DNA of 64,000 nucleotides from Magnetospirillum gryphiswaldense MSR-1 v2. GTDB lineage: Bacteria > Pseudomonadota > Alphaproteobacteria > Rhodospirillales > Magnetospirillaceae. A model generated the notes under the pieces. The model was not told where the DNA came from. It saw only the letters and a list, made by a program, of their open reading frames with translations, and searched no databases. The position numbers and the translations under genes were made by a program. Below, one piece after another: positions 30,075 through 39,285 of the stretch (positions within the stretch are counted from its first letter, which is position 1; each line of letters begins with the position of its first letter). The stretch lies in NCBI RefSeq assembly GCF_000513295.1, contig NC_023065.1, positions 3,580,501 through 3,644,500 of the forward strand. The letters are read 5' to 3'.

Positions 30075-31022
30075 ATGAGCGCCAAATCCCGCCTGGATGA
30101 CATGGTCCAAGCCACCCTGGAACAGCTTCGCCCCAAGGCGAAATCGCTGATCGTCACCGTTTACGGCGATGCCATCCTGCCCCATGGCGGTTCCGCCTGG
30201 CTGGGCAGCCTGATCCGGCTGGTCGAACCCTTCGGCCTTAACGAGCGCATTGTCCGCACCTCGGTGTTCCGGCTGTCCAAGGAAGACTGGCTGACCTCGT
30301 CCCATGTGGGGCGGCGCAGTTATTACAGTCTGACCGAGACCGGACGGCGGCGGTTCGAGGCGGCGCATCGGCGCATCTACTCCTATGCGCGGCGGCCTTG
30401 GGACAAGCAATGGACCATGGTCTTCACCAATCTGACCGGCACCGAAGGCGAGCGGCGCGAGGCGCTGCGCCGTGATCTCGGCTGGCTAGGCTTCGGCCAG
30501 TTGTCGCCCGGTGTCATGCTCCATCCCGATCCCGATCAGGCCGCGGTGCGTCAGGCCCTGATCGACGCCGAGGCGGGCGAGCAGGCGGTGGTCATGCGCG
30601 CTTCCGCCGAAAGCTGGGTGGCGCCCGAGGCGCTGCGCGACGTCATCCGCACCTGCTGGGACCAGGACCGGTTGGCCCACGACTATCTGGGTTTCCTCGA
30701 TATCTTCCGGCCCTTGTGGCGGGCGTTGGACGGCTTGAGCGAGCCCGACCCGGAAACCTGTTTCCTGGTGCGATCCTTGCTGATCCACGGCTATCGCCGG
30801 GCGCTGCTGCGCGATCCCATGCTGCCGGACGAATTGCTGGCCCCCGACTGGCCGGGGGCGGCGGCACGGCTGTTGTGCCGCAACCTGTACCGGCTGGTCC
30901 AGGCCCCGGCGGAGCGCCATCTGATGAGCGTGCTGGAAACCGCCGAAGGTCCGCTGCCCGAGGCCAATCCTGCCTTTTTCGCCCGTTTCGGCGGTCTGGC
31001 CTTGCCCGACGCCGCCGCCTGA
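30075..31022 (+). CDS. paaX: PaaX-family transcriptional repressor
   Basis: A 315-residue GntR-like winged-helix regulator of the PaaX family. 'SLIVTVYGDAILPHGGSAWL', 'RIVRTSVFRLSKEDWLTSS' and 'GRRSYYSLTETGRRRFEAAH' match the E. coli PaaX N-terminus closely, and the C-terminal 'LLIHGYRRALLRDPMLPDEL' is the PaaX_C signature. In E. coli PaaX represses phenylacetate degradation and is released by phenylacetyl-CoA. No paaABCDE, paaK or paaG genes are in this window, so the regulated genes may be the neighbouring importer and diiron oxygenase. The start was set by alignment to PaaX; its ribosome binding site is weak. Confidence 0.9.
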   Translation: MSAKSRLDDMVQATLEQLRPKAKSLIVTVYGDAILPHGGSAWLGSLIRLVEPFGLNERIVRTSVFRLSKEDWLTSSHVGRRSYYSLTETGRRRFEAAHRRIYSYARRPWDKQWTMVFTNLTGTEGERREALRRDLGWLGFGQLSPGVMLHPDPDQAAVRQALIDAEAGEQAVVMRASAESWVAPEALRDVIRTCWDQDRLAHDYLGFLDIFRPLWRALDGLSEPDPETCFLVRSLLIHGYRRALLRDPMLPDELLAPDWPGAAARLLCRNLYRLVQAPAERHLMSVLETAEGPLPEANPAFFARFGGLALPDAAA

Positions 31023-31062
31023 TCGATAGTTTCCCGGCCAGTTGTGGGCCAGGGGAACCATC

Positions 31063-34000
31063 ATGCAGCGCGGACTTGCCTTCATCGCCGTTTCCATCGT
31101 GGCCGGGGCGGCTGCCCTGGGGGCCTGGGGCACCCATGATCTGCGTCCGGCGGTGCAGCCCGTCGTCGCCGCCATCGAGGCGCCGCCGCCGCGATCCGGT
31201 GACGTGGCGCCGCTGGCCTCGGTCAATCCCGGGCTCGATCAGGTCAAGCCCAGCCCTGGCGTGCTGACCTATCAACGCCTGATCACCAATGCCGAGAGCG
31301 ACACGCCGGAAGCCTGTCTGGTGTTTTCCGCCCCGCTGGACCCAGGAATCGCCTATCAGGATTATCTGACCATCCCGACCCAGCCGCGCCCCGGCCTGCG
31401 GGTGGATCAGGCGCGGCTGTGCGTGAGCGGTCTTGCCTTTGGCCGCGAACACGCCGTCACCATGAAGGCCGGGCTGCCGGCTGCCGACGGCAGCAAGCTG
31501 GCCGCCGATACCAAGCTGTCGGTGAGTTTCGGCGACCGCCCGCCGCAGGTGGCTTTCGGCCCCGGCTTCATCCTGCCGCGCCACAGCGGCGACGGCCTGC
31601 CGGTGACCACCGTCAACGCGCCGCGGCTGGAGATGAAGCTGTACCGGGTGGGCGACCGCCTGCTCGCCCGCATGCGCCAGGATCTGGTGGACGAAAAAAC
31701 CGTCTATCCCTATCAGGCCGGCGAGTACGCCGATGACGAAGGCCGGCTGGTGTGGTCGGGCGGCATGGACATCAAGGGCGAACGCAACGAAAGCACCATC
31801 AGCCTGTTCCCCCTGGCCCAGGCCATGGGCAAGCCCGAGCCGGGCGCCTATCTGCTGGTCGCCGCCTTGCCCAAGGTCGGCAAGGAAGACGTCAGTGACG
31901 AATATGATTACCGCCCCATCGCCGGCCAATGGGTGGTGCATTCCGATCTCGGCCTGACCTCGTTTCGCGGTGATGACGGCCTGACCGTGTCGGTGCGCTC
32001 CCTGGGCAGCGCCAAGGCCAAGCCGGGGGTGCGCCTGACCCTGATCGCCCGCAACAACGACGAGTTGGCCCAGGCGGTGACCGATGCCGAGGGCCGCGTC
32101 CATTTCGCCCCCGGCCTGCTGCGCGGCCAGGGCGGCATGGCCCCAGTGATGGTCATGGCCTATGACGGCGACGACTTCAATTTCCTCGATTTGCGCCGCC
32201 CCGATTTCGACCTGTCCGACCGTGGCGACCAGGGCCGCGACCCCGCCGGGCCGGTGGATGCCTTCCTCTATACCGAACGCGGTATCTATCGCCCCGGTGA
32301 AAGCATCGAGTTGGTGACCTTGCTGCGCGATCCCGATGTGCGCGCCATCGCCAATGCCACCCCCATCCTGTCGGTGCTGCGTCCCGACGGGCGCGAATAT
32401 CGCCGTTTCACCGCCGCCGATCGCGGTGCCGGCTCGTATCACCTCACCATTCCCTTGCCGAAAAGCGCCAATCGCGGCCTGTGGCGCATCAATGCCCTGA
32501 TGGACCCCAAGGGCGAGCCGGTGGGCACGGTGCAGATCGACGTGCAGGATTTCGTCCCCCAGCGTCTGGCGCTCGACATCGCCGCGCCGCCCGCGCTTTT
32601 GCGCCCCGGCCAGGACATCGCCTTGGATGTGGCCGGGCGCTTCCTCTATGGCGCCCCTGCCGCCCATCTGGGCGGCGAGGCCGAGCTGACGCTGGAAGCC
32701 GATCCCAATCCGTTCCCCCAACACAAGGGCTTCGTTTGGGGGGTGGATGGCGGCAAATATGCCGGCGAGCGGGTGACCCTGAAGCTGGCCGACACCGATG
32801 AAGCCGGCAAGACCCGGGTGACCGGGGCGTTGCCTGCGCGCATGGACAGCCCGGTGCCGGTGCGGGCGGTGCTGAACGTGGCCCTGCGCGAGCCGGGCGG
32901 GCGCACCACCTCGGATCAGGTGATGGCGCCGGTGGCGCTGGGGCCGCTGGCCCTGGGCCTGCGCCCGCATTTCGACGGTGTGGCGCCGCAAAATCAGGAC
33001 AGTGTGTTCGATGTGCTGGCGGTGGACGAAACCGGCAAGCCAGTGGCCACCGATCAGGTCGAGTACCGCCTGTTCCGCGATGTCTCCACCTGGCAATGGT
33101 ATCGCGCCAATGGTGAATGGCGCTATCAGCGCGTCGCCAAGGAAAGCCAGATCGCCGGCGGCACCCTGACGGTGGGTGCCGACAAGCCGGCACAGGTGCG
33201 GCAGACTCTGAGCTGGGGCAGCTATCGCCTCGAGATGCGCAAACAAGGCGTGCTCACCAGCAAGGCTTTTTATGTGGGCTGGTACGGCCAGGCCAGCGCC
33301 GACCGTCCCGACCGCCTGAAGGTGGGCGCCGACCGTCCCGGTTATGCGCCGGGCGACAAGGCGCGTGTGCGGGTGGAAACCGATCAGGGCGGCGAGGCCC
33401 TGCTGGTCATCGCTAATGAACGGGTCCAGCACGTGCAAAGCGTCACCCTGGCCCCTGGTGGTGGCGAGATCGCGGTGGAGATGAAGCCGGAATGGGGACC
33501 GGGCGCCTATGCCCTGGTCACCTTGTACCGCCCGTTGACCGACAAGGTCAGTCACGCGCCGGTGCGCGCCGTCGGCACCGTCTGGCTGGGGCTCGACCCG
33601 GCGCGGCGAACCTTGGCGGTGACGCTGGAGGCCCCCGACAAGATCATTCCGCGTCAGCGTCTGACCGTGCCGGTCAAGGTCTCGGGCGGCGACCAGGCGT
33701 TCGTCACCCTGGCGGCGGTGGATCAGGGCATCTTGCAACTGACCCGCTTCAAGACGCCGTCGCCCACCGGCCATTATCTGGTCCAGCGCCGTCTGGGCGT
33801 GGGCATGCGCGACGATTACGGTCGTCTGATCCGTGGCCTGCCCGGCCAGGGCGACGACCAGGGCGGCGATGCCATGGGCCGTGGCCTCGACGTGGTGCCG
33901 ACGCGCACGGTGGCGCTGTTCTCCGGCGTGGTGCCGGTTAAGGACGGTATCGCCAGCATCGAGCTGGACATCCCCGATTTCCAGGGTGAATTGCGCCTGA

Positions 34001-35901
34001 TGGCGGTGGCCTTCGACGGCACCAAGCTGGGCTCGACCGAGCGCCGGCTGACCGTGCGCGATCCGGTGGTGGCGGAAATGATCCTGCCGCGCTTCCTCGC
34101 CCCCGGCGACCGGGCCGCCGCCACCGTGCTGTTGCACAATCTGTCCGGGGCGGCGGGGGATTTCCGCCTGGATTTGACCAGCGACGGGCCGGTGCATCTG
34201 GCCGAACAGCGCACGGAAACGCTGGCGGCGGGGGAACGGCGCATTCTGTCTCTGCCCATCCGGGCGGATCAGCCGGGCATCGCCAATCTGGGCCTGATCG
34301 TCTCGGGCCCCGACAATTTCGCCGTCAGCCGCACCTGGCCCATCCAGGTGCGCCCGGCCCAGGCGCCGGTCAGCGTGCAGAACACCGTCTCGCTGGCCGC
34401 CGGAGCCCAGGAAAAGCTGGATGGGCAAATCCTCGACGCCTATCTGCCGGGCAGCGCCCAGGTGTCGCTCAGCCTGTCGCGCTGGCAGGGGCTGGATGTA
34501 CCCGGCATGTTGCGCTGGCTCGACCGCTATCCCTATGGCTGCCTGGAACAGACCACCAGCCGCGCCTTACCGCTGCTTTATTTCAACGATCTGGCCGCCA
34601 TGGCCGGCACGGCCCAGGATGCCAACGCCGATGCCCGCATCCAGCAGGCGGTGGACCGGGTGCTGACCATGCAGGGGGTGGATGGTTCCTTCCGCATGTG
34701 GGGGCCGTGGGGCGACGATGCCAATGCGTGGCTGTCGGCTTTCGCCCTCGACTTCCTCGACCGCGCCGCCGCCAAGGGCTTCGACGTCCCCGAGGCGCCG
34801 CGCGCCCTGGGCCGGCGCTGGCTGGCGGCGGACGCCTTCACCGATTCACGCCCCGAGGTCAAGGCCTATGCCGCCTTCCTGCTGGCCCGCGCCGGCAAGG
34901 CCAATGCCAGTGATCTGCGTTATTTCTTCGACAGTGCTCCACCCAAGGGGGCCATGGCCTGGGCCCATCTGGGCGCGGCTTTGGACAGTGTGGGTGAACG
35001 CGCCCGCGCGGCCCTGGCCTTCGACCGGGCCCGCCAAGCCCTGAACAGCAATCCCAGCGGCTATAAACCACTGCCCTATGGCAGCTATGTCCGCGACGTC
35101 TTCGCCGTCGCCGCTATCATGGCCGAGGCCGGACGATCGGCACAAATCCCCGATCTGCTGGCCATGGGCTTTCAGCAGAACGTTCAGGCCGAGCAGACCA
35201 CCACTCAGGACAAGGCGTGGATTCTGATGGCTGCCGCCGCGCTCGGCAAGAATGCCGGCCAAGTGGCGGTGCAGGTGGACGGCAAGGCCGTGGGCAAGGG
35301 CGATCCGGTGGCCATGGCCCTGGATGTGGCCGCCCTGACCCGTGGGGTGAGCATCGACAATACCGGCAGCGGCGCCATCTTCCGCACCCTGTCGGTGGAC
35401 GGCATCCCGGCGCAGGAAGTACCGGCCCAGGAAAACGGTGTCGGCTTGTCCAAGCAGGTGTTCAGCCTGGACGGTCAGCCCGTGGATCTGGCCCAGGTCA
35501 AGCGCAACGACCGGCTGGTGGTGGTGCTGGAAATGAACGCCCACGGCAAGCGGGCCGGCGATTATGCCCTGCTCGACCTGTTGCCGGCGGGGCTGGAGGC
35601 GGAAGGGGTGATCAAGGCGGATCAGCCCGGCTATCCCTGGCTGAGCGGCATCACCGACCCCAGCATGCGCGAACTGGGCGACGACCGTTTCATCGCCGTG
35701 CAAACCCTGCCGCGTTATGTCCGTGGCCCCGATCAGCCGGAATGGGAACAGGGTAATCCGGTCCATACGGTCAAGCTGGCCTATGTGGTGCGTGCGGTGG
35801 GCTTGGGTGAATTCGCCATGCCGGCGGCACTGGCCGAGCACATGTACGCGCCGGGCATCACCGCCCGCACCGCCATGGGCCGGCTCGGCATCGTGGAATG
35901 A
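31063..35901 (+). CDS. Bacterial alpha-2-macroglobulin
   Basis: A 1612-residue protein of the YfhM/ECAM type, acting in the periplasm as a protease trap. An N-terminal signal or anchor segment (MQRGLAFIAVSIVAGAAALG) is followed by many MG beta-sandwich domains. The thioester motif CLEQ is intact at about residue 1160 in 'YGCLEQTTSR'. Unlike E. coli YfhM there is no lipobox Cys, so it may be anchored by the uncleaved N-terminal helix. The last four bases overlap pbpC, the classical partner that repairs peptidoglycan. AGGGGAA precedes the ATG. Confidence 0.95.
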   Translation: MQRGLAFIAVSIVAGAAALGAWGTHDLRPAVQPVVAAIEAPPPRSGDVAPLASVNPGLDQVKPSPGVLTYQRLITNAESDTPEACLVFSAPLDPGIAYQDYLTIPTQPRPGLRVDQARLCVSGLAFGREHAVTMKAGLPAADGSKLAADTKLSVSFGDRPPQVAFGPGFILPRHSGDGLPVTTVNAPRLEMKLYRVGDRLLARMRQDLVDEKTVYPYQAGEYADDEGRLVWSGGMDIKGERNESTISLFPLAQAMGKPEPGAYLLVAALPKVGKEDVSDEYDYRPIAGQWVVHSDLGLTSFRGDDGLTVSVRSLGSAKAKPGVRLTLIARNNDELAQAVTDAEGRVHFAPGLLRGQGGMAPVMVMAYDGDDFNFLDLRRPDFDLSDRGDQGRDPAGPVDAFLYTERGIYRPGESIELVTLLRDPDVRAIANATPILSVLRPDGREYRRFTAADRGAGSYHLTIPLPKSANRGLWRINALMDPKGEPVGTVQIDVQDFVPQRLALDIAAPPALLRPGQDIALDVAGRFLYGAPAAHLGGEAELTLEADPNPFPQHKGFVWGVDGGKYAGERVTLKLADTDEAGKTRVTGALPARMDSPVPVRAVLNVALREPGGRTTSDQVMAPVALGPLALGLRPHFDGVAPQNQDSVFDVLAVDETGKPVATDQVEYRLFRDVSTWQWYRANGEWRYQRVAKESQIAGGTLTVGADKPAQVRQTLSWGSYRLEMRKQGVLTSKAFYVGWYGQASADRPDRLKVGADRPGYAPGDKARVRVETDQGGEALLVIANERVQHVQSVTLAPGGGEIAVEMKPEWGPGAYALVTLYRPLTDKVSHAPVRAVGTVWLGLDPARRTLAVTLEAPDKIIPRQRLTVPVKVSGGDQAFVTLAAVDQGILQLTRFKTPSPTGHYLVQRRLGVGMRDDYGRLIRGLPGQGDDQGGDAMGRGLDVVPTRTVALFSGVVPVKDGIASIELDIPDFQGELRLMAVAFDGTKLGSTERRLTVRDPVVAEMILPRFLAPGDRAAATVLLHNLSGAAGDFRLDLTSDGPVHLAEQRTETLAAGERRILSLPIRADQPGIANLGLIVSGPDNFAVSRTWPIQVRPAQAPVSVQNTVSLAAGAQEKLDGQILDAYLPGSAQVSLSLSRWQGLDVPGMLRWLDRYPYGCLEQTTSRALPLLYFNDLAAMAGTAQDANADARIQQAVDRVLTMQGVDGSFRMWGPWGDDANAWLSAFALDFLDRAAAKGFDVPEAPRALGRRWLAADAFTDSRPEVKAYAAFLLARAGKANASDLRYFFDSAPPKGAMAWAHLGAALDSVGERARAALAFDRARQALNSNPSGYKPLPYGSYVRDVFAVAAIMAEAGRSAQIPDLLAMGFQQNVQAEQTTTQDKAWILMAAAALGKNAGQVAVQVDGKAVGKGDPVAMALDVAALTRGVSIDNTGSGAIFRTLSVDGIPAQEVPAQENGVGLSKQVFSLDGQPVDLAQVKRNDRLVVVLEMNAHGKRAGDYALLDLLPAGLEAEGVIKADQPGYPWLSGITDPSMRELGDDRFIAVQTLPRYVRGPDQPEWEQGNPVHTVKLAYVVRAVGLGEFAMPAALAEHMYAPGITARTAMGRLGIVE

Positions 35902-37934
35902 CCCGCCGCCGCCTGCTGGCGGTGGGTGGGGTGCTGCTGGCCCTGGTCTTGGGGCTGGGATTGGCCGATCTGCTGTTGCCGCCGGATTTGACCCGGCTGC
36001 ACCGGCAATCGGCGGTGGTCGAGGACAGCAGCGGCACTTTGCTGCGCCCCTTCGCCCTGGCCGACGGCACCTGGCGGCTGGACAGCGACCCGGCACGGAT
36101 CGCACCGCTTTATCTGGCCATGCTGCGCGAGATGGAGGATGGCCGTTTCGGCTGGCATCCCGGCATCGACCCGCTGGCCCTGACCCGTGCCGCCTTCCAG
36201 GCGGTGAGCCAAGGCCGGGTGGTGTCGGGCGGCTCGACCTTAAGCATGCAATTGGCCCGACTGCTTGACCCCAAGCCGCGCACTATGGCGGCCAAGCTGA
36301 CCGAGATGGCCCGCGCCGTGCAATTGCAGATGCGCCTGGGGACAGCCGGGGTGCTGCGCGCCTATGTCACCTTGGCCCCGTTCGGTGGGCGGGTGGAAGG
36401 GGTCAGGGCCGCGTCGCTGGCCTGGTTCGGGATCGAGCCGGCCCATCTCGGCCCGGCCCAGGCGGCGTTGTTGGCGGCCTTGCCGCAATCGCCGGAACGC
36501 CTGCGCCCCGACCGTCATCCGCAGGCGGCGAAAGCGGCGCGCGACCGCGTGCTGGATCGCGCGGTGGGGGCCGGCTTGCTGTCCGCCGACGTGGCCCAGG
36601 CGGCCAAGGCCGAGGCCTTGCCCACCTTCCAGCGCGACCTGCCGATGTTGGCGCCGCATCTGGCCGAACGTCTGAGCGCCGAGGGTGACAAGCGGATCAG
36701 GACCACGATCGACGGCAATTTGCAGCGGGTGGTCGAGGGACTGGCCCGTGCCCTGTCCGCTGGCTGGGATGACGGGGCCGAACTGGCCTTGCTGGTGGTG
36801 GCCAATGACGGGCGGCGGGTGCTGGCCCATGTGGGCAGCGGCGATTGGCGGCGCTGTCAGGTCGATCTGACGCGGGCGTCACGCTCGCCCGGATCGACGC
36901 TCAAGCCGTTCATCTATGCCCTGGCCTTCGATGATCTGTCATTGCATCCCGGCACCTTGATCGAGGATGCGCCGCAACGCTTCGGCCTGTGGCTGCCACG
37001 CAATTTCGACCAGGACAGCCACGGGGTGATGACCGCGCGCGAGGCGTTGCAGCGGTCCTTGAACATCCCCGCCGTGCTGGTGCTGGATCAGGTGGGGCCG
37101 GTGCGGCTGGCGTCGCTGCTGCGGCAAGTGGGGGCGGAACTGGCCTTCCCCGCCTTGGCCGAGCCCAGCCTGCCCTTGGCCTTGGGCGGTGTCGGCATGC
37201 GACTGGTCGATCTGGTCATGCTTTATGCCGGTCTGGCCGAGGATGGTCTGGTGCGCCCGCTCGCCTTCGTCCACGGAGCGGAAACGCCCACCGGGCGGGC
37301 CTTGGTCGGCCAGCCGGCGGCCCGCGCCGTGGTGCAGGCCTTGGAAGGATCGCCGCCGCCACCGGGGGTGGCCTCGGCCCGGCTGACCCAGCGCGGTCGG
37401 GCCATCGCCTTCAAGACCGGCACCTCATACGGCTTCCGCGATGCCTGGAGCATCGGCGTGTCGCGCGACTACACCATCGGTGTCTGGGTCGGGCGCCCCG
37501 ACGGCGCCCCGCGTCCGGGCCAATACGGATTGGCGGCGGCAGCGCCGATCCTGTTCCAGCTGTTCGACCTGTTGCCGCCCGACCAGGGCCGTCGCTCGCC
37601 GCCGGCCCAGCCCGACCATGCGCTGTATCACGCTCAGCCGCCCGCCGCCCTGGCCCGGCTGAGTGGGCGCGGTGAGGATACGGTGCTGTCCGGTCCGGGC
37701 CGTCCACGCATCCTGTTCCCCCCCGACGGCACCACCGTCGAAGCGCTGGCCGACGGCATCGCCTTGGCCGCCCAAGGCGGGGTGGCGCCGCTCAAATGGA
37801 TCGTCGATGGCGTGCCGCTGGCTGACGACGTCCGCTTCTGGCGGCCCGAGGGCGACGGTTTTTCCCGGTTGGTGGTGGTGGACGGCAACGGCCAGCGGGC
37901 GGTCTCGACCATTCGGGTGGTGACGGGGCAATAG
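35898..37934 (+). CDS. pbpC: Penicillin-binding protein 1C
   Basis: A bifunctional peptidoglycan synthase, 678 residues, anchored by an N-terminal helix (about 5-25). The glycosyltransferase domain has 'EDGRFGWHPGID' and 'GGSTLSMQLARLL'. The transpeptidase domain has the SxxK motif in 'SPGSTLKPFIYA', 'QRSLNIPAVLV' and KTGTS. A C-terminal PbpC-type beta domain follows (about 590-678). It is slightly shorter than the E. coli protein as I recall it. ATGA overlap with the macroglobulin gene indicates coupling. Confidence 0.95.
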   Translation: MTRRRLLAVGGVLLALVLGLGLADLLLPPDLTRLHRQSAVVEDSSGTLLRPFALADGTWRLDSDPARIAPLYLAMLREMEDGRFGWHPGIDPLALTRAAFQAVSQGRVVSGGSTLSMQLARLLDPKPRTMAAKLTEMARAVQLQMRLGTAGVLRAYVTLAPFGGRVEGVRAASLAWFGIEPAHLGPAQAALLAALPQSPERLRPDRHPQAAKAARDRVLDRAVGAGLLSADVAQAAKAEALPTFQRDLPMLAPHLAERLSAEGDKRIRTTIDGNLQRVVEGLARALSAGWDDGAELALLVVANDGRRVLAHVGSGDWRRCQVDLTRASRSPGSTLKPFIYALAFDDLSLHPGTLIEDAPQRFGLWLPRNFDQDSHGVMTAREALQRSLNIPAVLVLDQVGPVRLASLLRQVGAELAFPALAEPSLPLALGGVGMRLVDLVMLYAGLAEDGLVRPLAFVHGAETPTGRALVGQPAARAVVQALEGSPPPPGVASARLTQRGRAIAFKTGTSYGFRDAWSIGVSRDYTIGVWVGRPDGAPRPGQYGLAAAAPILFQLFDLLPPDQGRRSPPAQPDHALYHAQPPAALARLSGRGEDTVLSGPGRPRILFPPDGTTVEALADGIALAAQGGVAPLKWIVDGVPLADDVRFWRPEGDGFSRLVVVDGNGQRAVSTIRVVTGQ

Positions 37935-37981
37935 GGCGCTGATATGGTCTGGCCGTCCGTGAACCATATGGGCGTACGGCC

Positions 37982-39238
37982 TTGAAAATCCTGTTCCTGA
38001 CCGAGAATTTCCCGCCTGAAACCAATGCCGCCGCCACCCGCGTCTACGAGCGCGCGCTTTACTGGGTCCGTGACGGCCATCAGGTGACCATCCTGACCTG
38101 TGCTCCCAATTTCCCCCAGGGCAAGCTGTTCGACGGCTGGGAAAACAAGTGGCGTCAGGTCCAGCATATGGATGGCCTGCGGGTGGTGCGGGTGAAGACC
38201 TATATTTCCGCCAATGAAGGCTTCGCCAAGCGCACGCTGGATTTCGTCAGCTTCATGGCCACCGCCTATGGCGCCGGCCTGTTCGAGGACCGGCCCGACG
38301 TGGTCATTTCCACCTCCCCGCAATTTTTCGCAGCTGTCGGCGGCTGGGCCTTGGCCGCCAGCCGCCGCGTGCCCTTCGTCTTCGAGTTGGGCGATCTGTG
38401 GCCGCGCTCGATCACCGCCGTCGGCGCCATGAAGCAAAGTCCGGTGATCCGGGCGTTGGAGCGGCTGGAACTGTTTCTGTATCGCCGCTCGGCGGCGGTC
38501 ATCGCCCTGACCCGCGCTTTCAAGGATGATTTGACCCGCCGCGCCATCGATCTGCGCAAGGTGGCGGTGGTCATCAACGGCGTCGACCTGCCGCGCTATG
38601 CGCCGCGTCCGCGTGATGCCGAGTTGGCCGCCGCCTGGGGTCTGGCCGGCAAGTTCGTGCTGGGCTATGTCGGCACCCACGGCATGGCCCATGGCCTGAT
38701 CAACGTGCTGGATGCGGCCGAACGGCTGAAGGATGACGACCGCATCCGCTTTTTGTTCGTCGGCGCCGGGGCCGAGCGGCAGATGCTGATGGATCAGGCG
38801 GCCCAGCGCGGCTTGACCAATGTGGTGTTCCAGGGCATGCAGCCGAAAGAGATGATGCCGCGCATCTGGTCCTTGTGCGACGTGGCGCTGGTGCATCTGA
38901 AGGACGACCCGGCCTTCGCCGAGGTCATCCCGTCGAAAATCTTCGAGGCCATGGGCATGGGCCTGCCGTTGTTGCTGGTGGCGCCCGAAGGCGAGGCCAG
39001 CCGCATCGTCATCGACGACCGGGCCGGGTTGTGGGTGCCCGCCGCCCAGCCCCGGAAACTGGCGGCGGCGGCGCAAGCCCTGGCCGGCGACGATGCCCAT
39101 CGGGCTGAACTGGCCGCCGCCAGTCTGGCCGCCGCGCCGCGCCATTCGCGCGAGTATCAGGCCAAACGCTACATGGATGTGCTGGATCTGGTGGTGGCAG
39201 GGGCTGGTCCGACCCGCGCCGGCACCATCGAGACCTGA
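37982..39238 (+). CDS. Glycosyltransferase family 4, WbuB-like
   Basis: A 418-residue GT-B glycosyltransferase. 'ILFLTENFPPETNAAATRVYE' type N-terminus, 'FVFELGDLWPRSITAVG' and the GT4 donor-site stretch 'IPSKIFEAMGMGLPLLLVAP' resemble WbuB, which adds an N-acetyl-fucosamine-type sugar in O-antigen or capsule synthesis. It should act at the cytoplasmic membrane on an undecaprenyl-linked sugar. The start is a TTG with only a weak ribosome binding site. The dehydratase gene follows after 47 bases, consistent with making and adding an amino-deoxysugar. Confidence 0.88.
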   Translation: MKILFLTENFPPETNAAATRVYERALYWVRDGHQVTILTCAPNFPQGKLFDGWENKWRQVQHMDGLRVVRVKTYISANEGFAKRTLDFVSFMATAYGAGLFEDRPDVVISTSPQFFAAVGGWALAASRRVPFVFELGDLWPRSITAVGAMKQSPVIRALERLELFLYRRSAAVIALTRAFKDDLTRRAIDLRKVAVVINGVDLPRYAPRPRDAELAAAWGLAGKFVLGYVGTHGMAHGLINVLDAAERLKDDDRIRFLFVGAGAERQMLMDQAAQRGLTNVVFQGMQPKEMMPRIWSLCDVALVHLKDDPAFAEVIPSKIFEAMGMGLPLLLVAPEGEASRIVIDDRAGLWVPAAQPRKLAAAAQALAGDDAHRAELAAASLAAAPRHSREYQAKRYMDVLDLVVAGAGPTRAGTIET

Positions 39239-39285
39239 CGCAATCCCTTGGACAGCGCCCACCCGTTACGATAACAGTTGCAGCC

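Noticed and set aside
30643-34428. Antisense ORF of 1261 codons across the macroglobulin gene
   Set aside because: Its product is Gly/His/Gln/Arg-rich low-complexity sequence, as expected opposite a GC-rich gene. The sense strand encodes an intact macroglobulin with its thioester motif.
37634-39262. Antisense ORF of 542 codons across pbpC end and the glycosyltransferase
   Set aside because: Both sense genes are complete and family-typical; the antisense product has no recognisable motif.
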